A stretch of 64,000 bases of DNA from Azospirillum sp. B510 (GCF_000010725.1 NC_013859.1:144001-208000), one strand, 5' to 3'; counted from the stretch's first letter, positions 25,438 to 34,237 are shown. Program-made: numbers and translations. The notes: a model not told the origin generated them from the letters alone.

Positions 25438-26208
25438 TCAAACCGCCCGGCGGCGCCATTCGCTGCGGATCAGGACCAGCACCGCGCCGATCAGCATCAC
25501 ATCCAGCGCGAACCAGGTCAGCGCATAGCCGAGATGGCTGTTGGGGAAGCTGACCACCGTCAGGCCGCCGACCGGCCAGCCGCCGGGATTGCGGGTGGAA
25601 TCGGCGTCCACAAAATAGGGTGCGGTCCGCCCCACCCCCGCCGATGCGGCGATGGCGGCGACGTCGCGGGAATACCAGCGGCCGGCGGCGGGATCGTTGC
25701 CGCGCAGGAAACCGCCCTTCGGCTCGCTGATGCGCAGAAGGCCGGTGACCGTCACCACCCCTTGCGGCTGCCCTTCGGCCCGGCTGGCGGGATCGCGTCT
25801 GTCGGGTGGAACGAAGCCGCGGTTGACCAGGACGGTGAAGCCGCCGTCGGTGACGAGGGGCGTCATCACCCAGAACCCGCCGCCGAGATCGGTGACGGCC
25901 TGGACCAGGGATTCGCGGTCGTTGAGGAGCCGGCCGGTCACGCTGACCCGGCGGTATTCGTCCGAGGCCGCCGTCACCGCCGGCCAGAACTCCGGACCCG
26001 GAGCGGGAGCGGGGGCGGCATGGATGCGGGCATCCACCCGCTCGATCAGATCGAGTTTCCACACCCGGCGTTCGAGCTGCCAGATGCCGAGGGCGGTCAG
26101 GCCGGCAATACCGGCCAGGGCCAGAAGGCCGAAGAGGGCCAGCACCCACAGCGGGCGGGCCCTCCCGGCGGTGCCGCCCGCGATGGGCGCGGACGGCAGT
26201 CCGGTCAC
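25438..26208 (-). CDS. SURF1-family oxidase assembly protein
   Basis: A 256-residue SURF1 protein that helps insert haem into haem-copper oxidases. Two membrane helices frame a periplasmic domain: one near residues 25-45 (LWVLALFGLLALAGIAGLTA) and one at about 222-245. SURF1 marks are ALGIWQLERRVWKLDLIE, YRRVSVTGRLL, GFWVMTPLV, VLVNRGFVPPDRRDP and the late NSHLGYALTWFALD. It starts with GTG at 26208, overlapping the cyoD stop. It corresponds to the quinol-oxidase type (Surf1q in Paracoccus) by position rather than by a sequence mark. Confidence 0.92.
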   Translation of the reverse strand: MTGLPSAPIAGGTAGRARPLWVLALFGLLALAGIAGLTALGIWQLERRVWKLDLIERVDARIHAAPAPAPGPEFWPAVTAASDEYRRVSVTGRLLNDRESLVQAVTDLGGGFWVMTPLVTDGGFTVLVNRGFVPPDRRDPASRAEGQPQGVVTVTGLLRISEPKGGFLRGNDPAAGRWYSRDVAAIAASAGVGRTAPYFVDADSTRNPGGWPVGGLTVVSFPNSHLGYALTWFALDVMLIGAVLVLIRSEWRRRAV

Positions 26209-26624
26209 GGCATCTTGCTCATGTCGTTGGTCATGCCCGGCATCATGTTGTGGTTCAGGTGATACATCACCCAGAGCGAACCGGAGAACATGATGACGAC
26301 GACGATGATGGTGAAGATCATCGCGAGCATCGACCAGCCGCCTTCGGCCCGGCCGTTCATGTGCAGGAAATACACCATGTGGACGATGATCTGGACCACG
26401 GCCAGGGCCAGGACCACGACCGTGGTGGTCACATTGTCCAGCGTGCCGTTCATCACCAGCCAGAACGGAATCACCGTCAGGATCACCGACAGGACGAACC
26501 CGATCATGTAGCTGCCGAAGGTGCCGTGGGCGCCCGCGGGGTGACCGTGATCGCCGTGACCGCCATGGTGATGGTCATCATGGCCGTGATGGGCGTGGTG
26601 GTCGCTATGCGCGTGGGTGCTCAT
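26205..26624 (-). CDS. cyoD: Cytochrome o ubiquinol oxidase subunit IV
   Basis: A 139-residue subunit with three membrane helices (about residues 40-60, 68-88 and 100-122). The core includes GTFGSYMIGFVLSVILTVIPFW and VHMVYFLHM, standard for CyoD. The N-terminus is exceptionally His-rich (HSDHHAHHGHDDHHHGGHGD), which may bind metals such as copper; this extension is longer than in E. coli CyoD. The ATG at 26624 overlaps the cyoC stop by four bases. Confidence 0.93.
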   Translation of the reverse strand: MSTHAHSDHHAHHGHDDHHHGGHGDHGHPAGAHGTFGSYMIGFVLSVILTVIPFWLVMNGTLDNVTTTVVVLALAVVQIIVHMVYFLHMNGRAEGGWSMLAMIFTIIVVVIMFSGSLWVMYHLNHNMMPGMTNDMSKMP

Positions 26625-27280
26625 CGCAGCGCTCCCATCAGATAGACGTAGGTGAAGACGCCGATCCAGATGACGTCCAGGAAGTGCCAGAACATGCTGA
26701 GGCACATCAGGCGGCGGCGGTTGGCCGGGATCAGCCCGCGGCGGGCGACCTGGATCATCAGCGTCACCAGCCACACGCTGCCGAAGGTGACGTGCAGCCC
26801 GTGGGTGCCGACCAGCGTGAAGAAGGACGACAGGAAGGCGCTGCGCCAGGGGCCGGCGCCCTCATGGATCAGGTGGGCGAACTCGAACAGCTCGATGCCC
26901 AGGAAGGCGAGGCCGAACAGCAGGGTGATGAAGAGCCAGCCCTGGGTCTGTCCGGTGCGGCCCTTCTCCATCGCCAGCATGGCGAAGCCATAGGTGATGG
27001 AGGAGAACAGCAGCATCGAGGTGTTCAGCGCGACCAGCTTCAGGTCGAACAGCTCCTTCGGCGTCGGGCCGCCGGCATAGCTGGTGCCGAGAACCCCGTA
27101 GGTGGCGAACAGGACCGCGAAGATGAGGCAGTCGCTCATCAGGTAGATCCAGAAGCCGAGCGCGGTGCTGGCTCCCTCGTGGGCGTGCTCGTCCTTCACA
27201 TGGAAGACGGGCGGGGCGGCGTCGCGCGGGGCATCATGCCCTGCGTGACGGCCGTGCATGGCATCAACGGTCGTCGTCAT
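26621..27280 (-). CDS. cyoC: Cytochrome o ubiquinol oxidase subunit III
   Basis: A 219-residue subunit III with five membrane helices. Marks are ALGFWIYLMSDCLIFAVLFATY, FELFEFAHLIHEGAGPWRSAFLSSFF in shortened form EFAHLIHEGAGPWRSA, GTHGLHVTFG and the C-terminal WHFLDVIWIGVFTYVYLMG. These are the CyoC hallmarks. The N-terminal 35 residues are polar and His-containing. It lies two bases after cyoB. Confidence 0.95.
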   Translation of the reverse strand: MTTTVDAMHGRHAGHDAPRDAAPPVFHVKDEHAHEGASTALGFWIYLMSDCLIFAVLFATYGVLGTSYAGGPTPKELFDLKLVALNTSMLLFSSITYGFAMLAMEKGRTGQTQGWLFITLLFGLAFLGIELFEFAHLIHEGAGPWRSAFLSSFFTLVGTHGLHVTFGSVWLVTLMIQVARRGLIPANRRRLMCLSMFWHFLDVIWIGVFTYVYLMGALR

Positions 27281-27282
27281 GC

Positions 27283-29280
27283 TTACACCTGTCCGGAGAG
27301 CAGACGGGTCCGCTCGGTCTCGGTCCGCACCACTTCATCCACCGGGATGTGGAAGTCGCGGTTGTAGTTGAAGGTATGGTTGATGGCGACCGCCAGCAGC
27401 CCGACGAAGCTCAGCGCCGCCAGCCACCAGATGTGCCAGATCATCCCAAAGCCCAGCGCCGTGCTGATGCCGGCCAGGATGATGCCGGTGCCGGTGTTGC
27501 TCGGCATGTGGATCGGGCGGAAGCCGTCGAGCGGACGGGCATAGCCGCGCTTCTTCATGTCCCACCACGCGTCATTGTCGTGGATGACCGGCGTGAAGGC
27601 GAAGTTGTAGTCCGGCGGCGGCGAGGAGGTCGCCCATTCCAGGGTGCGGCCACCCCAGGGGTCGCCGCTGACGTCGACCAGTTGGCGGCGCTTCAGGATG
27701 CTGACGGCGATCTGGATCAGGAAGGACCCGATGCCGAGCGCGATCAGGACGGCGCCGAAGGCGGCGATCTGGAACCAGATCTGAAGCGACGGATCCTCGA
27801 ACACGCGCAGGCGGCGGGTGACGCCCATCAGGCCCAGGACATAGAGCGGCATGAAGGCGAAATAGAAGCCGATCACCCAGAACCAGAAGGACATCTTGCC
27901 CCAGAACGGATCCAGGCGGAAGCCGAAGGCCTTCGGCCACCAGTAATAGATGCCGGCGAACAGGCCGAACAGCACGCCGCCGATGATCACGTTGTGGAAG
28001 TGGGCGATCAGGAACAGGCTGTTGTGCAGGACGAAGTCGGCCGGCGGAACCGCCAGCAGCACGCCGGTCATGCCGCCGATGACGAAGGTCAGCATGAAGG
28101 CCACCGTCCACATCATCGGCAGCTCGAACCGGATGCGGCCGCGGTACATGGTGAACAGCCAGTTGAAGATCTTCGCGCCCGTCGGGATCGAGATGATCAT
28201 CGTCGTGATGCCGAAGAAGGAGTTCACGCTGGCGCCGGAGCCCATGGTGAAGAAATGGTGCAGCCACACCAGATAGGACAGGATGGTGATGACGACGGTC
28301 GCATAGACCATCGAGGTGTAGCCGAACAGCTTCTTGCCGCAGAAGGTGGCCGTCACTTCGGAGAAGATGCCGAAGCACGGCAGGATCAGGATGTAGACTT
28401 CCGGATGGCCCCAGATCCAGATCAGGTTCACGTACATCATGGGGTTGCCGCCCATGTCGTTCGTGAAGAAATGCGTGCCGACATAACGGTCCAGCGACAG
28501 CAGGACCAGCACGGCGGTCAGGATCGGGAAGGAGGCGACGATCAGGACGTTGGTGCAGAGCGAGGTCCAGGTGAAGACCGGCATCTTCATCATGGTCATG
28601 CCGGGGGCGCGCATCTTGATGATCGTGCAGATCAGGTTGATGCCCGACAGCGTCGTTCCGACGCCGGCCACCTGCAAGGCCCAGATGTAATAGTCGACGC
28701 CGACGTCCGGGCTGGCCTCCAGCCCCGACAGCGGCGGGTAGGCCAGCCAGCCGGTGCGCGCGAACTCGCCGATGAACAGCGAGGCCATGATCAGCACGGC
28801 GCCGCCGACGGTCATCCAGAAGCTGAAATTGTTCAGGAACGGGAAGGACACGTCGCGGGCGCCGATCTGAAGCGGCACCACATAGTTCATCAGCCCCGTC
28901 ACGAAGGGCATCGCGACGAAGAAGATCATGATCACACCGTGGGCGGTGAAGACCTGATCGAAATGGTGGGAATTGAGGTAGCCCTCGCTCCCGTTGAAGG
29001 CCATCGCCTGCTGGGCGCGCATCATGATGGCGTCGGCGAAGCCGCGCAGCAGCATGATCAGGCCCAGGATCATGTACATGATGCCGATGCGCTTGTGGTC
29101 GACGGTGGTGAACCACTCCTTCCACAAATAGCCCCACAGCTTGAAATAGCTGAGGGCGGCGACCAGCGCGATGCCGCCCAGCATCACCGCGAAGAAGGTC
29201 GCGACGACGATGGGCTCGTGATAGGGGAAGGACTCCAGGCTGAGGCGCCCGAAGAGGAAGGTCGTCAGTGTCTCAAGCAT
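27283..29280 (-). CDS. cyoB: Cytochrome o ubiquinol oxidase subunit I
   Basis: A 665-residue haem-copper oxidase subunit I, reducing O2 to water with ubiquinol electrons and pumping protons. CuB and cross-link residues are in IWGHPEVYILILP, the two further CuB histidines in LVWLHHFFTMG, and the haem ligands in HFDQVFTAHGVIM and AHFHNVIIGGVLFG. The TTVDHKRIGIMYMI entry helix is intact. Fifteen helices and length match CyoB. The ATG at 29280 (MLETLTTFLFG) is 14 bases past the cyoA stop; longer open frame upstream runs antiparallel to no known homology. Confidence 0.97.
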   Translation of the reverse strand: MLETLTTFLFGRLSLESFPYHEPIVVATFFAVMLGGIALVAALSYFKLWGYLWKEWFTTVDHKRIGIMYMILGLIMLLRGFADAIMMRAQQAMAFNGSEGYLNSHHFDQVFTAHGVIMIFFVAMPFVTGLMNYVVPLQIGARDVSFPFLNNFSFWMTVGGAVLIMASLFIGEFARTGWLAYPPLSGLEASPDVGVDYYIWALQVAGVGTTLSGINLICTIIKMRAPGMTMMKMPVFTWTSLCTNVLIVASFPILTAVLVLLSLDRYVGTHFFTNDMGGNPMMYVNLIWIWGHPEVYILILPCFGIFSEVTATFCGKKLFGYTSMVYATVVITILSYLVWLHHFFTMGSGASVNSFFGITTMIISIPTGAKIFNWLFTMYRGRIRFELPMMWTVAFMLTFVIGGMTGVLLAVPPADFVLHNSLFLIAHFHNVIIGGVLFGLFAGIYYWWPKAFGFRLDPFWGKMSFWFWVIGFYFAFMPLYVLGLMGVTRRLRVFEDPSLQIWFQIAAFGAVLIALGIGSFLIQIAVSILKRRQLVDVSGDPWGGRTLEWATSSPPPDYNFAFTPVIHDNDAWWDMKKRGYARPLDGFRPIHMPSNTGTGIILAGISTALGFGMIWHIWWLAALSFVGLLAVAINHTFNYNRDFHIPVDEVVRTETERTRLLSGQV

Positions 29281-29294
29281 GCCGGTGTGCCCGA

Positions 29295-30419
29295 TCAGGG
29301 ATTGGCCAGCCGCTGCGGTCCGGCCAGGGTGGCGGACGCGCTGATCGGCGTGACGGTGGGGCGCCGCACGGCGCCCGCGTTTGCGGCGGCGTCCGACGTC
29401 GCGGCCTGGACGGCCTCGGCGACGGTGCACAGGCCGGTCTGCTGGGTGTCCGGGAAACCGGCCAGCGTGTTGGCCCGCAGGATCGCGTCGGCGGCGGCCT
29501 TGCCGCCGGCGTTCAGTCCGCCCGCGCGGTCGATGGCGGCCATGTCGCTCATGCAGATGGTGCCGGGACGCACGCACATGTTGACGACGGCCTGGAACAG
29601 CTTCGGATCGATGGTGCCGAAATGCTGGACCGGAACCGCTTCGCTCGGCTTCTCCAGCGCCATGTAGGCGTTGCGGTCGAGCGGGGCGCCGGCCGACTTC
29701 ACCTTGGCGACCCAGCCGTCGAAATCCTGGTTCGACAGGCCGAGGAAGGCGAAGCGCATGTGCGAGAAGCCCGCACCGCTGTAGTTGGACGAGAAGCCCT
29801 TGTAGGTTCCCGGCTGATTGATCACGGCGTGGAGTTTCGTCTCCATGCCCGGCATGGTGTAGATCATGCCGGCCAGCGCCGGGACGTAGAAGGCGTTCAT
29901 CACCGTCGAGGCGGTCAGGCTGAAGCGGATCGGCCGGTCGACCGGGGCCGCCATCTCGTTCACCGAGGCGATGCCGTATTCCGGATAGACGAACAGCCAC
30001 TTCCAGTCGAGCGCCACCACCTGCACCTCCAGCGGCTTGGCGCCGGCGGGCAGCGGCTTGTCGGCCGCGATGCGGTCGAGCGGCCGGAAGGGGTCGAGCT
30101 TGTGGGTGGTCACCCAGGTGATGGCACCCAGGCAGATGATGATCAGCAGCGGGGCGGCCCAGATCACCAGTTCAAGCTGCGTCGAATGGTCCCAGTCCGG
30201 TTCGTAGCGGGCCGTGTTATTGGACTGACGGTAACGCCAGGCGAACAGCACGGTAAGCGCCATGACGGGGACGATGATCAGCAGCATCAGCAGGGTGGAG
30301 ATGACCACAAGGTCACCCTGCTGGCTGGCAACGTCGCCGGCCGGGTTCAGCACGACCAGGTTGCAGCCACTCAACGCCGCCATGAATGGCAGCAGGGCGA
30401 TTGCGCGATAACGGCTCAA
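29295..30419 (-). CDS. cyoA: Cytochrome o ubiquinol oxidase subunit II (lipoprotein)
   Basis: Subunit II of the quinol oxidase. The signal sequence ends in a lipobox, FMAALSGCNLVVLNP, so the mature protein is a lipoprotein; two membrane helices follow and then the periplasmic cupredoxin fold (VQVVALDWKWLFVYP ... STVMNAFYVPALAGMIYTMPGM). CuA ligands are absent, as in quinol oxidases. A TTG at 30419 puts the start just before the signal peptide; the longer GTG start at 30530 would place an operator-like palindrome inside the gene. The C-terminus carries about 60 extra residues with three cysteines relative to E. coli. Confidence 0.93.
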   Translation of the reverse strand: MSRYRAIALLPFMAALSGCNLVVLNPAGDVASQQGDLVVISTLLMLLIIVPVMALTVLFAWRYRQSNNTARYEPDWDHSTQLELVIWAAPLLIIICLGAITWVTTHKLDPFRPLDRIAADKPLPAGAKPLEVQVVALDWKWLFVYPEYGIASVNEMAAPVDRPIRFSLTASTVMNAFYVPALAGMIYTMPGMETKLHAVINQPGTYKGFSSNYSGAGFSHMRFAFLGLSNQDFDGWVAKVKSAGAPLDRNAYMALEKPSEAVPVQHFGTIDPKLFQAVVNMCVRPGTICMSDMAAIDRAGGLNAGGKAAADAILRANTLAGFPDTQQTGLCTVAEAVQAATSDAAANAGAVRRPTVTPISASATLAGPQRLANP

Positions 30420-30482
30420 GGCAGGACCTGTATCAAAGGTTTGCTTTGGGGAGACAGCTAGCGTCCATGCCCCAGCGGCGAC

Positions 30483-30501
30483 ATTGGACAATTTGTCCAA
30501 T
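30483..30501. promoter_or_regulatory. Palindromic operator candidate upstream of cyoA
   Basis: ATTGGACA-ATT-TGTCCAAT is a perfect inverted repeat with eight-base arms in the divergent region between cyoA and an MFS gene. Its size and symmetry resemble MarR- or Rrf2-type operators. It lies 64 bases upstream of the preferred cyoA start. Confidence 0.5.
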
Positions 30502-30553
30502 GCCCCACTCCTGCGCGCTTGACAGATCACCGACTATTGAGGTGACATATTGT

Positions 30554-30569
30554 ATGATCCACGGATCAT
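30554..30569. promoter_or_regulatory. Second palindrome in the cyoA-MFS gap
   Basis: ATGATCC-AC-GGATCAT, arms of seven bases, lies 31 bases before the MFS start. A TTGACA hexamer at 30519-30524 could be a -35 box for the MFS gene, although no convincing -10 follows at normal spacing. Confidence 0.4.
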
Positions 30570-30599
30570 CGCAAGCGAAATTACGCAGCCGGAGCCGAC

Positions 30600-31910
30600 A
30601 TGATGACTTCATCGATCGCGGCGGTTGAACGGGATGCGAGGCTGGTGAACGCGCGGCATCACGGGGTGAACCCCGGAGAGATCGCCATCGGCGTGATCAT
30701 CGGCAGGACGTCCGAATTCTTTGACTTTTTCGTCTACGCCATTGCTTCCGTGATCGTCTTCCCGAAGCTGGTGTTTCCCTATGTCGATCCGTTGACCGGG
30801 ACGCTCTGGTCCTTCGCGATCTTCGCGCTGGCCTTCGTCGCGCGACCGATCGGCACCTTCATCTTCATGGCCGTCGACGACCGCTACGGGCGCAGCGCCA
30901 AGCTGACCATCGCCCTGTTCCTGCTGGGCGGGTCGACGGTGTCGCTGGCCTTCCTGCCGGGATACGAGACCATCGGCGTGGCGTCGGCCTGGCTGCTGGC
31001 GCTGTCGCGCGTCGGGCAGGGTGTGGCGCTGGGCGGCACCTGGGACGGGCTGGCCTCGCTTCTGGCGATGAACGCGCCGGAGAACCGGCGCGGCTGGTAC
31101 GCGATGATCCCGCAGCTGGGCGCGCCCATCGGCCTGATCGTGGCCAGCGGCCTGTTCGCCTACATGGTCAACAGCCTGTCGGCGGAGGATTTCTTCGACT
31201 GGGGCTGGCGCTATCCCTTCTTCGTGGCCTTCGCCATCAATGTGGTCGCCCTGTTCTCCCGCCTGCGGCTGGTGCAGACGCCGGAGTTCGAACGCCTGTT
31301 CCTGAACCGCGAACTCCAGCCGGCGCCGGTGCTGGAAACCTTGCAGATGGAAGGCAGGCGCGTGGTGATCGGGGCCTTCGCCCCGCTGGCGAGCTTCGCC
31401 CTGTTCCACATGGTGACCGTCTTCCCGCTGTCCTGGATCTTCCTCTATGCCCGACAGGAGACCGGGGTCTTCCTGATGATCGAGGTGATCGCCGCCGTCT
31501 TCGGTACGTTCGCCATCATCGCCTCGGGCTTCATCGCCGACCGGGTCGGGCGGCGGACGCTTCTCGGCACCTGCGCCGCGGCGATCGCGGTGTTCAGCGG
31601 CTTCGCCCCGATGCTGCTCGACGCCGGCAAGATCGGCGAACTGGTGTTCATGGTGCTGGGCTTCGTCATCCTCGGCCTGTCCTTCGGCCAGTCTTCGGGG
31701 TCGGTGGCGTCGGGTTTCAGCCAGCAATACCGCTACACCGGGTCGGCGATGACGTCCGATCTGGCCTGGCTGTTCGGGGCCGGCTTCGCCCCCTTCGTCG
31801 CCTTGTTCCTGTCCAGCCATTTCGGGCTGATCGCGTCCGGCCTCTATCTGCTGTCGGGCGCGGTCTGCACGCTGGTGGCGCTCAGGATCAACAAGACGTT
31901 GTCCTCCTGA
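30600..31910 (+). CDS. MFS transporter (metabolite:H+ symporter type)
   Basis: A 436-residue major facilitator with about twelve helices. The N-terminal GVIIGRTSEFFDFFVYAIAS and the cytoplasmic loop DDRYGRSAKLT, plus a second-half loop ADRVGRRTLLG, match the MHS subfamily of organic-acid or osmolyte proton symporters. Substrate unknown. It is divergent from cyoA; such MFS genes are often seen beside cyo operons, but no functional link is proven. ATG at 30603 is an equal alternative start. It is followed by a strong shared terminator. Confidence 0.88.
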   Translation: MMTSSIAAVERDARLVNARHHGVNPGEIAIGVIIGRTSEFFDFFVYAIASVIVFPKLVFPYVDPLTGTLWSFAIFALAFVARPIGTFIFMAVDDRYGRSAKLTIALFLLGGSTVSLAFLPGYETIGVASAWLLALSRVGQGVALGGTWDGLASLLAMNAPENRRGWYAMIPQLGAPIGLIVASGLFAYMVNSLSAEDFFDWGWRYPFFVAFAINVVALFSRLRLVQTPEFERLFLNRELQPAPVLETLQMEGRRVVIGAFAPLASFALFHMVTVFPLSWIFLYARQETGVFLMIEVIAAVFGTFAIIASGFIADRVGRRTLLGTCAAAIAVFSGFAPMLLDAGKIGELVFMVLGFVILGLSFGQSSGSVASGFSQQYRYTGSAMTSDLAWLFGAGFAPFVALFLSSHFGLIASGLYLLSGAVCTLVALRINKTLSS

Positions 31911-31916
31911 CGGCTC

Positions 31917-31956
31917 CCGCCGCCCGCCCGCCATGCTTACGGCGGGCGGGCGGCGG
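31917..31956. terminator. Strong bidirectional terminator
   Basis: CCGCCGCCCGCCCGCC at 31917-31932 pairs perfectly with 31941-31956 around an eight-base loop (ATGCTTAC). It lies between the MFS stop and the stop of the convergent alcohol dehydrogenase remnant, whose TGA directly abuts the stem. Confidence 0.8.
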
Positions 31957-32529
31957 TCAGGAAGCCGGGGACTGGAACCGCAGACACTGGGCCGCGGCCT
32001 GCCAGCCGGTGGGGAAGATGTCGCCCAGGAACAGGACCTGTTCGTCGGTCAACCCGTCGGGAATCTTGATATGGGTGCGGTCGGCGAAGGGCACCCGCAC
32101 ATAGTCGGCCTGCCCGCCGGCATAGCCGCCGGTCAGGTGGGTATAGCCGAACAGCCCGGCGGTGGTGTGGCCGAAGACCTTGTCGGCCAGCGCCTTGTTG
32201 CGGTTGGTGCGTTCGCAGACCGAATAGTTGCCGCGCCGGCACTGGTCGCAGTCGCCGCACCAGATGGTGAAGGGAACCACCACCCGCTCGCCGGTCCTCA
32301 GCGCGCTTCTGGCCTCGGCCCCGACCTCCACCACCTCGCCCATGAATTCATGGCCGATGATGTCGCCCTTCTCCATGCCCGGCATGACATGGTCGTGCAG
32401 ATGCAGGTCGGACCCGCAGATGGCGCAGGTCGTCACCTTGACGATGGCGTCGCGCGGATGCTCGATCACCGGATCCGGAACCGTGTCGTAGCGGATGTCA
32501 TTGGCGCCATGCCAGACCAGTGCTCTCAT
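31957..32529 (-). pseudogene. Zinc alcohol dehydrogenase, truncated after the catalytic domain
   Basis: A 190-residue fragment of a medium-chain zinc dehydrogenase of the glutathione-independent formaldehyde dehydrogenase type. The N-terminal catalytic domain is well kept: CAICGSDLHLHDH and GHEFMGEVVEVG (catalytic zinc), and the structural-zinc cysteines in WCGDCDQCRRGNYSVC. Similarity runs through DEQVLFLGDIFPTGWQAA and then stops; the last residues LRFQSPAS replace the expected Rossmann NAD-binding domain, about 200 residues. Family length is near 390. Without the cofactor domain it cannot be an active dehydrogenase, hence pseudogene. Confidence 0.75.
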
Positions 32530-32633
32530 CGATGCGTTTCCCTGTCAGCCGTGTGTATGGTGATCTTCGGCAACAGGGCCGGCGGCCGGAGCGTTCCGCC
32601 TCACTCCAGCCCCTGGTCGGAAGGGGGGAGGGG

Positions 32634-33239
32634 TCAGAGGATCAGCGCCTTTTCGCGGGCGACGCCGCCGGACATGCGGGCGGTCTGGCCGTCGTCGAGG
32701 CTGTTGCGCAGGGCGGGGAAGTCGATCTCCTCCTCCTGCCGGACATGGCCGTCGATGATGCGCTTGAGGTCCAGCGCCACGGCGAGCCAGCGCGGATCGT
32801 CCTTCGGCGTCTGTTCCAGGGCGAACAGATGCATCTTGATCTCGGCATGCTCGCCATAGAGATGCCTGGCGTCCTCCTCCTTCCGCGCCTGGTCGTGCAG
32901 CAGCGGATAGACGACGTCCTCCTCCGCCATGGCGTGGGCGGCGAGCCGGCGCTTCAGGCGCAGCAGCAGCTGGGTGCGGCGGCCCGGCGCATCCATCGGG
33001 GTCTGCACCATCTCGGCCAGCAGGGACTGGATGTTGCGGTGGTCGTCGATCAGCGCGTCGATGCCGTCGCGGCCGGCGGCATGGCGGGCGGTCCCCGCCA
33101 ATTGCGCAACCACCGGCGGCAGCAGCCGGCTCGCCACCAGCGCCAGCGCCGCTCCGCCGGCCATCATCGCCAGCCCGCGCGCCGACAGCCAGCCCGTATC
33201 CTCTTCATTCCAATGGTCTGCTTCAGAACCGCGTGCCAT
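32634..33239 (-). CDS. Membrane-anchored hemerythrin-like protein
   Basis: A 201-residue HHE-domain protein. A hydrophobic segment near residues 22-45 (GLAMMAGGAALALVASRLLP) should anchor it. The four-helix diiron bundle carries the ligands in DDHRNIQSLL, AAHAMAEEDVVYPLL, YGEHAEIKMHL and DGHVRQEEEIDFPAL, so the di-iron site looks complete. Such proteins bind O2 or NO or protect iron-sulfur clusters. The ATG at 33239 gives a polar leader before the anchor. It precedes the truncated dehydrogenase by about 100 bases on the same strand. Confidence 0.85.
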   Translation of the reverse strand: MARGSEADHWNEEDTGWLSARGLAMMAGGAALALVASRLLPPVVAQLAGTARHAAGRDGIDALIDDHRNIQSLLAEMVQTPMDAPGRRTQLLLRLKRRLAAHAMAEEDVVYPLLHDQARKEEDARHLYGEHAEIKMHLFALEQTPKDDPRWLAVALDLKRIIDGHVRQEEEIDFPALRNSLDDGQTARMSGGVAREKALIL

Positions 33240-33607
33240 TTCGTGGGTCCTTCCCGTTGGTTGGCTTCTCCGGCTCCCCAACAGGCGCGCAGGACCGGCG
33301 TTCCGGCCGCGGGCGGACGGTCGTCACCAGCAGGTGGAGCCGCATCAGGGCGATGAAGAACAGGCGCGATCGCGGGATTTTGCGGGAGCCGTCGGCAAGC
33401 GCGCCCAAGGGAGGAGGAAATCGTCGCTCGGCATCGCACCGTTGACGAACGCATGGAGGTTATGCGTTTTGGGAATCCCTCGGTTCCGCCAGGATTATTG
33501 TTCTGGAGGCGGAGAGTATTCTAAGGTCAGGCTACCCCTATTGCGGGCATGGCGCAGGCGCCATCCCGGCAGAGACCAGCTTCAGGCCCCCCGGTGACCC
33601 GACGGTG
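33240..33607. other. Intergenic region, no convincing gene
   Basis: This 368-base divergent gap shows no frame with gene-like features. An inverted repeat AACGCAT-N7-ATGCGTT at 33448-33468 followed by TTT could be a small hairpin. A short minus-strand frame (33223-33408) has only a TTG start and no Shine-Dalgarno. Confidence 0.4.
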
Positions 33608-34225
33608 ATGGCGTCCTCTCACATAATCGTCGGTGGCGCCACCTGGTTCTACCTGTCGAGCCGGTATGGGATGACCTTCGACGCGGTCGCCTTCGGCGCG
33701 GCGATTCTGGGAGCGCTGGCGCCGGACATCGACCACCCGAAATCGACGCTGGGACAGATGGTTAGGCCACTGTCCACCGCGATCTCCGGCATCTTCGGCC
33801 ATCGCGGCGTCACCCATTCCGCCCTTGCCATCGCCGGCTGCCTGTGGATCCTGCACGAGCATGCGGCCTATCAGCGTCTGCTGATCCCCTTCATCGTCGG
33901 CTATCTCACCCATCTGGCCGGCGATCTGCTGACCCCGGCCGGCTTGCCGCTGCTGTGGCCGATCAAGCGGCGGCGCAATTTCGCGCTGCCGATCCTGAAG
34001 ACCGGCGGTTTTTCCGAACAGCTGGCGGTCACGCTGATGGCGGGCTGGATGATCTCCGGACTGTTCGCCGGAGGCTGGTCGGACCTGCCGTTGCAGAAGT
34101 CCCTGAGTTCGGTCGTCGCCGCCGCCCAGACCTATCTGGGGGAGGGCGGCACGGAAAAGGCGGCCCCGCCGGTCCCCTTGCGCAAGCCGTCGGAAGGCGG
34201 CCGGACGAAGCCGTTGAAGGGTTGA
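33608..34225 (+). CDS. YdjM-type inner-membrane metal-dependent hydrolase
   Basis: A 205-residue integral membrane protein of the YdjM/DUF457 family. Key motifs are the N-terminal MASSHIIVGG, the metal-ligand pair APDIDHPKS and the FGHRGVTHSAL block, then YLTHLAGDLLTPAGLPLLWP. About four membrane helices. In E. coli YdjM is LexA-controlled, but the enzymatic reaction is not known. The ATG at 33608 is preferred to the adjacent GTG at 33605. The C-terminal 35 residues are polar and variable. Confidence 0.85.
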   Translation: MASSHIIVGGATWFYLSSRYGMTFDAVAFGAAILGALAPDIDHPKSTLGQMVRPLSTAISGIFGHRGVTHSALAIAGCLWILHEHAAYQRLLIPFIVGYLTHLAGDLLTPAGLPLLWPIKRRRNFALPILKTGGFSEQLAVTLMAGWMISGLFAGGWSDLPLQKSLSSVVAAAQTYLGEGGTEKAAPPVPLRKPSEGGRTKPLKG

Positions 34226-34237
34226 ATCCCGGCTTTT

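Noticed and set aside
27349..29667. Long plus-strand frame opposite cyoB
   Set aside because: Same shadow effect; composition is His/Asp/Gln-rich and cyoB on the minus strand has every catalytic residue.
33223..33408. Short minus-strand frame before the hemerythrin gene
   Set aside because: TTG start, no Shine-Dalgarno, no recognisable features.
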